A stretch of 64,000 nt of DNA from Piezodorus guildinii. Taxonomy: Eukaryota > Arthropoda > Insecta > Hemiptera > Pentatomidae. Below are positions 55,526-64,000 of the stretch, piece after piece. Positions within the stretch are counted from its first letter, which is position 1, and every line of letters begins with the position of its first letter. Under the pieces are notes generated by a model that saw only the letters and a program-made list of their open reading frames with translations, had not been told where the DNA came from and did no database searches. The translations under genes and the position numbers were made by a program. The DNA lies in contig CM041293.1 of the NCBI GenBank assembly GCA_023052935.1, positions 175,575,600 to 175,639,599 on the forward strand, read 5' to 3'.

Positions 55526-56480
55526 ATTCTCAACAGTCAACTAATTATATCAACTATGATTAAAATATTCAATTACTATATTTTCTATAAAACTTCATCA
55601 TTTAATTTTTCGAATTTCTACATTTAAAAAGCATGTTTTCATGATGTGTGTATTTCACTTGTTTGTTTTTATATAGTTTTATCATTTAATTATTTTATCT
55701 TTTTCTAAAAAAATATTTAATGATATAAAATTTTTAAAAAATACTAAAATTATATTATAAGACTGGAATAGACTTCAAAATTTGATGATTAATTATTTTT
55801 TACGTTTAATTGTCAATATTTAAAGAAAATATTGACATTTTCATATTTTTTTTTTAAATATTCATAGTTATGTATAGTTATGGTAGAAAAAATAAGGACG
55901 ATTTTCAATTTCTTCCAAAGGACTGTTGAGTTGAAAGATCAGTCAGCAGTTGAGAACAAAGATCTAAAGCAGTGCCTTACTTATGTCTTTTTAATGTTGC
56001 TGAAGTTTTTAATTAATTTTTTAAAATTAAAATTTACAAAGTTAGTGAAAAAACAGATGGAAAATAAGGAATTTTTAAACTAGGATCCTGAGGATGGGTG
56101 AGATACCTCGAAACCTCATATTGTGATTGTCCTGTAAATAAAAAGGTCCTTTAGAAGAAATTAAAAATCAGCCCTATTTTTTTTTTATTCTACCTCAAAA
56201 ATTTATTAATTAATTATTTTTCTTCATATACTCTTTGTTCAAAAAATGTGATTGTTAACTGTAATAATAATAATAGCATCCTATCGCTAGATAGTATGCA
56301 TAGAAATAAATACGGTAATGTGGAAAACCAAAAAGATTTGTTAAAATAAATATGAGGATTCAAAATTGAATAAAAAGACAAGGACCATTTAATATTTTCA
56401 AAATGAAGTGGGATATACGTTTATGTATAAGATATGTATCTAAACGCATATGCTTTTCTCGGCATGCTTGCAAGGCACAT
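55526..56480. other. Mostly unassigned interval with a degenerate hammerhead-like motif
   Basis: At 56085-56125 (+) CCTGAGGATGGG...CCTCGAAACCTCA has the CTGANGA and GAAA spacing, but the cleavage triplet is CUC. An open frame at 55880-56083 just upstream has no recognisable domain. The rest is AT-rich. Confidence 0.35.
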
Positions 56481-56487
56481 GATGAAT

Positions 56488-56652
56488 ATAATCCTGTACC
56501 TCTACATCCCACGAAGAGCTACAAAGATACTTAGGCTCAGTTCATATATTTATTCCTATTGTTTCTCGGTTAACAACCGTGCAAGGAGGTGATTAGGTCG
56601 AGATCACGCTCAGCTGCTATGTTTTGAGAACCCATTTTTAGAGGCTCGGTAT
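56488..56652 (-). mobile_element. SINE-A 3' half
   Basis: Minus-strand match to the SINE-A 3' part (complement of CCTGTACCTCTACATCCCAC, GTGCAAGGAGGTGATTAGGT and CCCATTTTTAGAGGCT). The tRNA head is lacking. Confidence 0.7.
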
Positions 56653-56751
56653 TTTATTGTATACTTGACTAGTTTATTATTTGGACTTTTTATATACATG
56701 CACATATTTTAATTCTCGATCCATACATGAAAAAATAAGTTGAATTATATT

Positions 56752-56974
56752 GAGGATGTATAGTTGATTATAGAAACTATTACAGGTGGAATAATCGGGA
56801 GTCAGTCAATTTTTAAAAAAATTTAATTTGCCAGCAGTTTATGCTTAGAAATGGCTCAGTAATGCCCTGATGATGGCTCACAAGCTTGAGCCGAAACGTT
56901 GGCAAAATTCAAAAAAATGACTGACTCCCGATTATTCCACCTATAATATTTTCTACAGTCGACTATACATCCTC
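56752..56974. mobile_element. Foldback element carrying a hammerhead core
   Basis: Arms 56752-56815 and 56911-56974 are inverted copies over about 64 bp (GAGGATGTATAGTTGA ... TGGAATAATCGGGAGTCAGT). The central loop carries the hammerhead at 56863-56904. Relatives lie at 22022-22136 and 50375-50475. No protein is encoded, so it must be mobilised in trans if at all. Confidence 0.78.
56863..56904 (+). ncRNA. Hammerhead ribozyme motif (type I, minimal stem III)
   Basis: TGCC (stem I) - CTGATGA (56867-56873) - T - GGCTC, 8-nt loop, GAGCC (stem II) - GAAA (56893-56896) - CG (two-pair stem III with A and U) - U - GGCA (stem I, 56901-56904). The predicted cleavage site follows the GUU triplet at 56900. 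All conserved core bases are present; one extra U sits between the core and stem II. A two-pair, loopless stem III is weak and in known retroelement hammerheads may need dimers. Activity is inferred, not shown. Confidence 0.6.
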
Positions 56975-57587
56975 AAGAAAAAATAAGTCACTTTCAAAAA
57001 GTTTTTAAAACCATTAAAAGACAAAATTGTTGACAAAAAAAAAAGTTTTTGGTTATCTCTAAATTAATAAATTAAATCATTATCCAATAAAAAAAGAAAT
57101 AGACAATTTTACAATAATTCAGACTCTAATTGTAATTATGTTTTGTTTTTTAAATTATTTTATTGCATTGTTTTGTAAACAATATCTGTTGCAGAGGATT
57201 ATTTAGAAGTACAAAGTCCTTTATCAGTAGCTCCCATCTTCCTGAGAAACCATGAGTTGTGTTTTTATTAAATAATATGTGCATATTTTAATTTTTATCA
57301 CTTTAAATAAACTTATTTTCACTATGATGGACATAATATACTTATTAGTGCGTTTCTAGTTAATTTTAATCGAGGAATTAATAAAATTAAATACATTTCA
57401 ATGGATTGATAGTAGTTTTTTACACTTATGTAAGCATTGTTTTTATTTTTCTCACTAATAATGAAAGTAGTTGATTTTAAGTACTGTGTTCTGTTCGGTA
57501 AACTTGTTAAATTTTTTTATTAAATAATTAAATTCTTACTAGACAAAATTAATTGTTTCTTAACCTGGGAAGCTTTATCATATTAAA

Positions 57588-57646
57588 ATGTCTACAGAAG
57601 AGAAACTAGTCAACTATGATGAACCACAGCCTTGTTGTTCCCAACT
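57588..57646 (+). CDS. Membrane protein exon 1
   Basis: ATG to CAACT|GTTAGT, phase 2. Start chosen as the first ATG of the open frame. Confidence 0.55.
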
Positions 57647-60600
57647 GTTAGTAACACCTTCTTTTTTTTTCCGTTTTGTACAATACTTTATCAGCTAGTT
57701 ATTATTTTATTTTTTTAACGTGAAGTTTTTTTCATTACTTTGAAAAGATCAAAAGAAGAAATGTCAGGGGAGAATGTAGAATACATACTGGATGAAGTGA
57801 AGTCTTCAGTCCCGAATAAATGCCTGTAAGTATTTTGATCCAAATCTGATTGCTTACTTATAGCATATATATGCCATTAATTGATTTAAAAAAAATCTGG
57901 TGCGGTCAACACACGACTTTCACTTACCTCTGTTTTAAAAATTGATTAAAGAATTTTCAAATACAGTTAGAGTTAAAAATTAGTGAAACTATTAAAGAAT
58001 TAATTAAATTAAATTTCTATAGAAAATCAATTATATTATTATGTAAAATTATGAGTTAGTTTTATCGGCTTTTCATCACTATTTACTAACTTTTACAAGC
58101 TTGTGTATAAGATAATTTTTTTTCTAAAATCTTTAGCTTTCCAATGGTATATTATACTTCTATATTACTGTTTTTGTTTAAAAACAAAAAATTGCATTAA
58201 AAAAATATCTTTTCAATTTTCTCCTCTCGTTGTACAAACCAATTCGCTCAACTTGCATATTTAGCTATTATGTATCAATGCTAATAAGATGATGTGCCTA
58301 ATTTTTTGAAATATACATAATTAAAGGTACTTTAAAGGAAGAAATTTTGAAATATCGGCATTTAAGCCCTGTCAGACTATTTCAATCAGAATGAAACCTA
58401 TATGATATTAAAGTCCATTAAATTTTACATCAATATAGCAAGTTTAATCAAAATTGTTAGAGCCGTTTTTGAGAAAATCGTAAAAAGGTGTTAAATGCAG
58501 GGTATAAAGTAAATCTTCTGGTCAGCTGGTTTTGATGAAAAAGTTACTGTAACATCTCGGGCGCATAGTTGACTTAAATATGAAATTTCAGTTCTGTATG
58601 ACTTTTCGTTTTTCGTCTAGAGTTACCACACACACAGACCATTTTGCAGGACTTGGTCATTTGGACTCAGAGGACCCTAAAACGTGTATTTCCGTTGAAA
58701 ACTGGAATTCAAAAATTTTCAAGATCGCAATACTTTTCCTTACTATATATAGTAAGTGAAAGTAAAAATCTGGTGCACTCAGCACATTTTCACTTATCTC
58801 TCTTGTTGAAATCAATAATCAATCAAACCATTTGATAAAGTTGAAAGGATTACATGGAGTTTTGTTGGAAAATGAATTCTCCATTAAAGAAAACAATTGA
58901 AATTATTCCATACAACTGTCACTTAAATCTTAACATTACCTTCAAGTACAGTTTTGTTTTAAAGTGACAATTAACAAACTGTAAACAAAGGTTTTGGTTT
59001 CATTAGTCTGTCGTGCTTCAGGTTCACTTTTATGGATATGAATTTTCGTTAAATAGTTGAACGTTCATCTGCAGGACCTATCTAATTTTTCCACTGGTGT
59101 TTCCTAAAACTTCTTTTCTTGAATTTGGATTTCAAGATTTGTCAAGTATTTCAAGTGGGAGAGTCTTGATCTGTCCATGTTTTGTATTAAATGTTGTAAA
59201 CATTAATTCAGTTTTTAAAACAAAATCTTTAGGTCAACTTTTCCAGAACACTCCTAGAGAACTTTTATCTGGTGTATAACAGCATGGCAATAGATAGTTT
59301 TTCTAGGCTATTGGCAAAAGCATAGGAATATATTTATTTTATTTTTTGTCTGCTACATTTAAACTTCCAAAATCCTCCTTTAAATATAATGGGTTAAAAC
59401 TTGGTAGTGATCATTTGTTTATTCATTTAACGTCACTTTTATGCTTTAACTACTGTAGCTAATCAGAAGATGCTACAGTGGGAGTCCTAAATTTTGCCTG
59501 TCCAAGTTTAATCAAGACAGGTATCTTTAACGAGTACCTGACATCGCACAGGTTCGGGAACACCATTTTACGTCCCTTCAGAAGGATGGTATAACCAAAG
59601 AATTTTTATTCCCATTAAAAAATCCTAACCTGCTAAGTTTGAACCTGTAATCTTGGGCATGCTAACTACTATACCACAGGTGACCCTGAAACTTGGTAAA
59701 TACAGTCATTTTCTATTGCTGAAAAATGACAAGTGAATTAATTTTCAGTAGTATTTAGGCCTGTCCATTTATTAATGTTTTTTTGAGGTTTCGATATACT
59801 TTCCTACTACATCTTTCAGAAGACCTCTTCTCATCTAAACAGCTGATATTGTTTCACACTCAAATATGCACTCCTTATCTTCCTTTTATTATCCTTTTTT
59901 TTTTTTTTCACTATTTATTACATACTTTTTCAATGTTTTGGGATTATTTCTAACAGTCAGCCAATAAAACCAATGTGGACGAATAGCAGTAAGCTATAAA
60001 TTGAAAATAATGTTTTGTCTTTTAAAAAAAGTTTTTGAAAAAAGTCTTAATAATGGGGAAAGAATCCCGAAACGTTGAAAAAATATGTAATAAATAGTGA
60101 AGAAAAATAAATGTATAATAAAAGGAAGTCAAGGAGTGCATATTTGAGTGTAAAATATTAAGTAAAACTTCCTAAAATATTATAACAAGAAAAGAAACTG
60201 ATATTGTTATGTACGGTTGTTTTCTAACAGAAGTTGCAGTCATAGTTAAATTTTCCAAGGATTATTGTGAAATCTTTCATCTTAAAGATACAGCTGTGGT
60301 ATTCATGTTTATTTTTATTTTATTGAAATAAAAACATGTTTATTTTTCCAGTAAATCTCACTCAGTGCCGACTACACCATCAGTATACAGAAAAGAAACA
60401 TTAACGTTTTCCGAAGGTTGGCCCTTGACAGAAGAATCCTCTCCATCAGCTTACAGTTTTATGTAAGTTACTTATAATTATTTTGATATAAATACAAAGA
60501 GGTAGTGAATTTTTTATATCTTCCAAGCTGTATTTCCTTTATAAATCAACTTCATAAAGTTGATTATAAAATAATTTCATGAAGTTAAAATAAAATAATT

Positions 60601-62129
60601 ATAACAATATGATGAAATAATTTATTCGTAAAAGTTTTGGGGTTCGTTTCTCATTCTCAATATTAACTAAAATATAATTAAGTACCATATTAATTATAAT
60701 TATTCTTTGTTTCGTCGATTTTCACCGAGATTTGGCCAGATAAAAGACTTCTTACATTAAGGAAAAGACAGGGAATCTCTTTGAGCTGATTTGATAGACA
60801 TCCTGTATTAGTCAATAATAATTATTATATAATTTTAATTACAACGTTTTGAAGTCTTTCCTTCAGGCACAAACTTCCTTGCAACATTTTTATGTTATAT
60901 GTTAATCTTTATCATCTTTGTATAAATTTGTCAACAATTTTTTCCCACAATCTTTTTTTTTTCTTATTACATGCATTAGATCTTTTTTACTATCATGATT
61001 TCAGTCATTAAAAAACTTATTTGTAAAATATAATCTTGTCAAACTTATTTATTATAATTAAGCTTATTTTGTGTGTTTTAATGACACCACCCCCCAAACC
61101 AACTTCTAATAATCTAGCTATAGTCAACTATTTTTCCATCATTATCTAGGATTGACTGTAGACAAATCATTCATCCACAGAACATATTAAGAAAAAAAAT
61201 CAGACAATGCCCGTGTTAAATGTTCCCATATTTTGATAAAAGCTGAGCTCATACTTATATCAAAAATAAACCCATACTTTACGATACAGTCATCCAAGCT
61301 CAAATCTGTTATGCCTCACAATGTCGAGATATAATACAAAATATATGTACAACTACCCCTACTAGACAAATATTTCATTTATAAAAAAAACAAAAAAAAA
61401 TAAAAAATAACTTGATCTTCCCATAATAGAAAAAAATCATTCTTTCTTACAGAATACTGCAATTATAATTTTACTACACTCAACCGATATTCTCACAAAA
61501 GAACCAAACATACCCTGTTAAATTAATATTGTCTTTCATTTATTTAGGTTTTTACATTTTCCTGTAATTATGAAATTGTGACTTTCACAAAATTTAGTAT
61601 GTTTTAAAAACTTATAGCCATGGAAAAGAAAATTTTCAGACTGATGTATGTAAAATGTGATATTGTAAGTATATTAAATAATTTTTTTTCTTTCATTATT
61701 AGATACAGACTTAATCATTAATAATAATATAAAAACTTGATGGGAAATGAAAGAGATAAAAAGAAAACTACAGCTTGGAAGAATTAAATATAACCATGAA
61801 TAATGAACTAGCCTCTTATGAGAACACAATTCTTCCAAATTAAAATAATATTTCAAACATTTTATCATTTCAGTGGAAAAGTAGACAATGTTAAACAGTT
61901 ACTTTTCAAACCGAACGGTAATAAATGGAAGAAGTATATAAAATTAATTTGTCTCATTACCATATGGCTGTGTATAACTGTAAGTTTATAATCCTGCTTT
62001 GTTATGACATATTACTTAAGTTCTTCCATGTCTTGTAATTGATTTATTTTCAGATTATTTTAATGGCTAAAAGCGAGCGTAGGTCAGGAACGATTCACCA
62101 AATTTCAGTGCCCAAAGAGAAAACTCGAA
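57588..62129 (+). CDS. N-terminal part of a one-pass membrane protein (exons 1-5, continues past window)
   Basis: Five exons with matching phases give 143 residues beginning MSTEEKLVNYDEPQPCC. A ~90-residue Ser/Thr-rich, probably cytosolic stretch (TLTFSEGWPLTEESSPSAYS) is followed by KWKKYIKLICLITIWLC and ITIILMAKSERR, a membrane span with a positively charged inner flank, then HQISVPKEKTRS. The order of a disordered N-terminus, a basic patch, one span and an HQ-SVP motif reminds me of the start of P-protein/OCA2 (hoepel) anion transporters, but the transport domain would lie beyond the window. No frameshift is seen. Confidence 0.6.
57748..57825 (+). CDS. Membrane protein exon 2
   Basis: Acceptor TTTGAAAAG (pyrimidine-poor), donor TGCCT|GTAAGT. 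Encodes SKEEMSGENVEYILDEVKSS. Confidence 0.65.
57890..58768 (+). mobile_element. HINE repeat copy 13, followed head-to-tail by a second 5' end
   Basis: Complete ends (TCTGGTGCGGTCAACACACG ... TTACTATATATAGTAAGTGA). Immediately after GAAAGTAAAAA a new 5' terminus starts (TCTGGTGCACTCAGCACA, 58768-58830), so two units abut directly. Lies in intron 2 of the membrane-protein gene. Confidence 0.8.
58831..59396. other. Intron sequence, nothing recognised
   Basis: No repeat family or exon identified; the open frame at 59097-59279 has no family features. Confidence 0.45.
59407..59688 (-). mobile_element. SINE-B copy with 10-bp target duplication
   Basis: Flanked by AAACTTGGTA (59397-59406 and 59689-59698). 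The minus strand runs from the head (complement of TATACCACAGGTGACC) to the (ACAA)n-type tail (complement of TTTGTTTATTC). Confidence 0.9.
59850..60165. mobile_element. Foldback MITE with arms of about 110 bp
   Basis: CACACTCAAATATGCACTCC at the left is inverted at the right (GGAGTGCATATTTGAGTG), and the match continues inwards to the CAATGTTTTGGGATT / AATCCCGAAACGTTG blocks. The plus strand right arm reads TTAATAATGG...CCCGAAACGTTGA, the hammerhead-like motif of this family, with degenerate core. Lies in intron 2 of the membrane-protein gene. Confidence 0.72.
60352..60462 (+). CDS. Membrane protein exon 3
   Basis: Acceptor TATTTTTCCAG, donor TTTTAT|GTAAGT. Encodes VPTTPSVYRKETLTFSEGWP and LTEESSPSAYSF. 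Confidence 0.7.
60463..61873. other. Intron 3 of the membrane-protein gene
   Basis: AT-rich. A short piece near 60630-60665 (AGTTTTGGGGTTCGTTTCTC) resembles the foldback/hammerhead family; nothing else is recognised. Confidence 0.45.
61874..61979 (+). CDS. Membrane protein exon 4 (membrane span)
   Basis: Acceptor TATCATTTCAG, donor ATAACT|GTAAGT. Encodes GKVDNVKQLLFKPNG and most of the hydrophobic span. Confidence 0.7.
62054..62129 (+). CDS. Membrane protein exon 5
   Basis: Acceptor TTATTTTCAG. The donor CGAA|GTATCC is acceptable but weaker; reading on gives a stop after about 20 residues, so splicing is preferred. Encodes IILMAKSERRSGTIHQISVP. Confidence 0.6.
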
Positions 62130-62204
62130 GTATCCTTTTGATCATTATTGTTTTATTCACTCTTAATTATGACATTATGTTTTCATCATAAATTAAATTC
62201 AGAA

Positions 62205-63125
62205 AAGAAAGAAAGAAAGTAAATTTTATTCTGGAACTTTCAGTCCCCTTAGAACAATAGTAGTGTACAAAAATAAATTCATATTTATGTCACAAAATGG
62301 GAGCGGCGTGGTCTAGTGGATAGAGCGCTAGTCTGCTGTGCTCCGGGTCCTGGGTTCGAATCCCGGCTGTGGCGGAATATTATTTATTCTGTTAATTCAG
62401 TCGGGGGGCGACCCTAGGGTATGGAGACCCTCCTGGGGCAGACCCAGAGTTGATGGTTTGGTATAGGAAAGATCCTAGGAAGTATTGCCTACGAGTGTGT
62501 GGAAAATGCCATTTTGATTCGGTATAAAGATATGATACATGAGACCGCCTCGACATGCCAAAGATGAATCTTAAAAACAGATATACGATAAATTACAAAA
62601 AAACAAAACATTTGTACTCATAGAGTTACTTTTATACTGCTCACTCAATAATAAAATTATAGATTAAAAATAAAAAAGTTTTACATATTTAAAGTGATCC
62701 ATAGATTAGAATATGATAACATTTTGATTTGGTGTTTACATTTATTCAAAAGATTGATGGCTGAGATGGTGGAATAATTTGTTTTTAAATGAAGTTAAAG
62801 ATAATGCTTTGCAAACAAAGGTAGATATGGAATTATAGAATGAAGTGGCATGCAAAGTAAAAGATTTTTTAAATAAAATGTTCTGTGAGAAGGAATCTTG
62901 CCTTAAACAAATGGAATGAAGAATAAGAAATGAGTATGTCTAGTATGTATGATGTTTTTTTGGTTTTATAGGTGCAGAATAGGTATACTTCTAGGAAATG
63001 ATGCCATCTAGAAAAAGGATTGAGGCACTTCAGCTCGGCATACCTGTTGGAGAGGTTTAGGAACTCCAAAGATGAATCTAATAAAACATTTTATTAGTCT
63101 TTCCAATGTTATCTTAAACCCACCA
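62205..63125 (-). mobile_element. CR1/L2-like LINE fragments, interrupted by SINE-A
   Basis: The 3' end hairpin and (GAAA)n tail are at 62205-62260. RT C-terminal sequence matching 2250-2330 is at 62445-62590, and a further piece (62745-63125) contains in the minus strand GNDAIQ-free but alignable text near WHHFLEVYLFCTYKTKK. The three pieces are related to 1656-3420 and are heavily decayed. Confidence 0.6.
62295..62450 (+). mobile_element. SINE-A 5' half inside the LINE fragment
   Basis: Good tRNA-like head (TGGTCTAGTGGATAGAGCG, B-box GGTTCGAATCC) and body to CCTGGGGCAGACCCAG, then an abrupt return to LINE sequence. Confidence 0.82.
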
Positions 63126-63240
63126 GACAATCTGCTGAATAGGGCAGCCATAGTTGATTCAACTGTAAATTCTTTAAATCAGTTTTCTCCATCTAGATAC
63201 AATTATCATATCTATGATCACAAGTGATATACCTTAGTAA

Positions 63241-63315
63241 GGGTCTGGTTCAATAGATAAGGCATTGACAAACCTTTTGAGTCCCAGGTTCAAACCCCCA
63301 ATAGCAGGATGATTA
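63241..63315 (+). repeat. Diverged tRNA-like SINE head
   Basis: GGGTCTGGTTCAATAGATAA and CCAGGTTCAAACCCCC match A- and B-box positions, but there is no acceptor stem and the body is unknown. Confidence 0.4.
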
Positions 63316-63593
63316 TTTTTTCTAGTACTAGTAATTGTTTAGTCTTGAGGTTATCAGGACATTATTTACTAACTTAATTTGAATGGCCTTTGTTTTTTAA
63401 ATGGAGATTATGAAAGAATAGATATGAATGAGCTTATGAATTGTAATGATTATTATTTGTTTAGAATGGTCATGGTTAGTCAACATCACAAGAAGACTGA
63501 AGAATTTTCTACTGTAAAATTATTTATATGAAAAGGAGTCTTGGATAGTAATATTAAATAAAACACAATTTAAAATAAGTATAAAGTATTTTT

Positions 63594-63640
63594 TCGTGTG
63601 CCAATATTTCAGGCTGAATATTAAGCCTTCATCAGTACTA
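63594..63640 (-). ncRNA. Hammerhead-like motif with compensated stem III
   Basis: Minus strand: CTGATGA (63635-63629), stem II AGGCT / AGCCT (perfect, 8-nt loop), GAAA (63610-63607), then UAUU in place of the usual CGUU, i.e. a U-A pair replacing C-G. The cleavage triplet would be AUU. No stem I pairing is visible, so activity is unlikely in this copy. Confidence 0.45.
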
Positions 63641-64000
63641 AGAAAAAAAAAATATAACAATAATGAAGATGAGACATAAGACAAATGATTTATAAGATAC
63701 AAATTTAGAGTAATAAAATATTAAATTGACAAATGTATAAATGTATCTGGCAGAATTTAAAAAAAAATTGATAAAGACAGGAAAGCAAAGGGAAAAGAAG
63801 GAATTGGTGACAAGAATCCATCTTCCTTCTTAATTTTAAATGATTAATTAATCTTAAATAATTAATCACTTTTAATATATCATTAACACATATAGTTTTC
63901 CATCTAAATGATTTAACCATTTATATAACCAAACCTCTATAACTTGTATTTACTATATTTTGCTACAATATTCTTGATATATTCTCCTACTAATAAACAT

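Noticed and set aside
62295..62365. tRNA gene (A- and B-box present, also at 33053, 44040 and 49934)
   Set aside because: The boxes are followed by a repeated body, there is no acceptor stem or plausible cloverleaf, and copies have target duplications; these are SINE heads.

Overview
The window is AT-rich eukaryotic nuclear DNA, most likely from an arthropod and probably an insect. Genes have spliceosomal introns with GT/AG borders. One exon encodes peritrophin-type chitin-binding (CBM14) domains, another locus looks like Egalitarian, and the repeats are typical of arthropods: mariner, piggyBac, PIF/Harbinger, Jockey- and LOA-like LINEs, Helitron-like elements and Penelope-like (PLE) remnants. 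I cannot name the species.

Five host loci are supported. (1) 1189-1504 (-): one CBM14 exon with two single-base frameshifts. (2) 17613-18116 (-): an intact single-exon LAMTOR1 (p18), the lipid-anchored Ragulator scaffold of lysosomal mTORC1 signalling. (3) 26678-28834 (-): an intronless Egalitarian-like gene with five winged-helix-like repeats, a DEDDy 3'-5' exonuclease domain and two 1-nt frameshifts. (4) 31232-52306 (+): ANKZF1/Vms1, the ribosome-quality-control peptidyl-tRNA hydrolase, reconstructed as 12 exons over 21 kb with coherent phases and one 1-nt frameshift in exon 3. (5) 57588-62129 and beyond (+): the first five exons of a one-pass membrane protein that runs off the window, tentatively P-protein/OCA2-like. 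A 76-nt orphan exon candidate lies at 9991-10066 (+).

Most of the rest is transposon-derived. 1-3.4 kb holds CR1/L2-like LINE pieces. 3.4-13.3 kb holds mariner deletion derivatives and a tandem array of a roughly 0.9 kb Helitron-like repeat whose subterminal inverted repeats and 3' palindrome suggest a Helentron-associated element (HINE). 13.77-14.51 kb is a short PIF/Harbinger element with a MADF remnant. 19.17-21.37 kb is a young 5'-truncated LOA-like LINE inside a SINE. ANKZF1 introns hold a 4.2 kb Jockey-like LINE (11-bp target duplication), a Helitron remnant, a PLE endonuclease remnant, tRNA-derived SINEs, another mariner and more HINE copies. Beyond ANKZF1 are a 247-bp piggyBac MITE and foldback elements carrying hammerhead-ribozyme-like motifs.

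The most notable signals are: (a) at least two hammerhead cores with all conserved core residues (56863-56904 + and 48455-48495 -), the second just downstream of a PLE GIY-YIG endonuclease remnant on the same strand, the first in the loop of a foldback element; (b) five mariner copies sharing one internal deletion that removes the first two catalytic aspartates; (c) nested insertions with exact target-site duplications; and (d) 1-nt frameshifts in otherwise well-preserved host exons, which point to assembly errors or recent decay.
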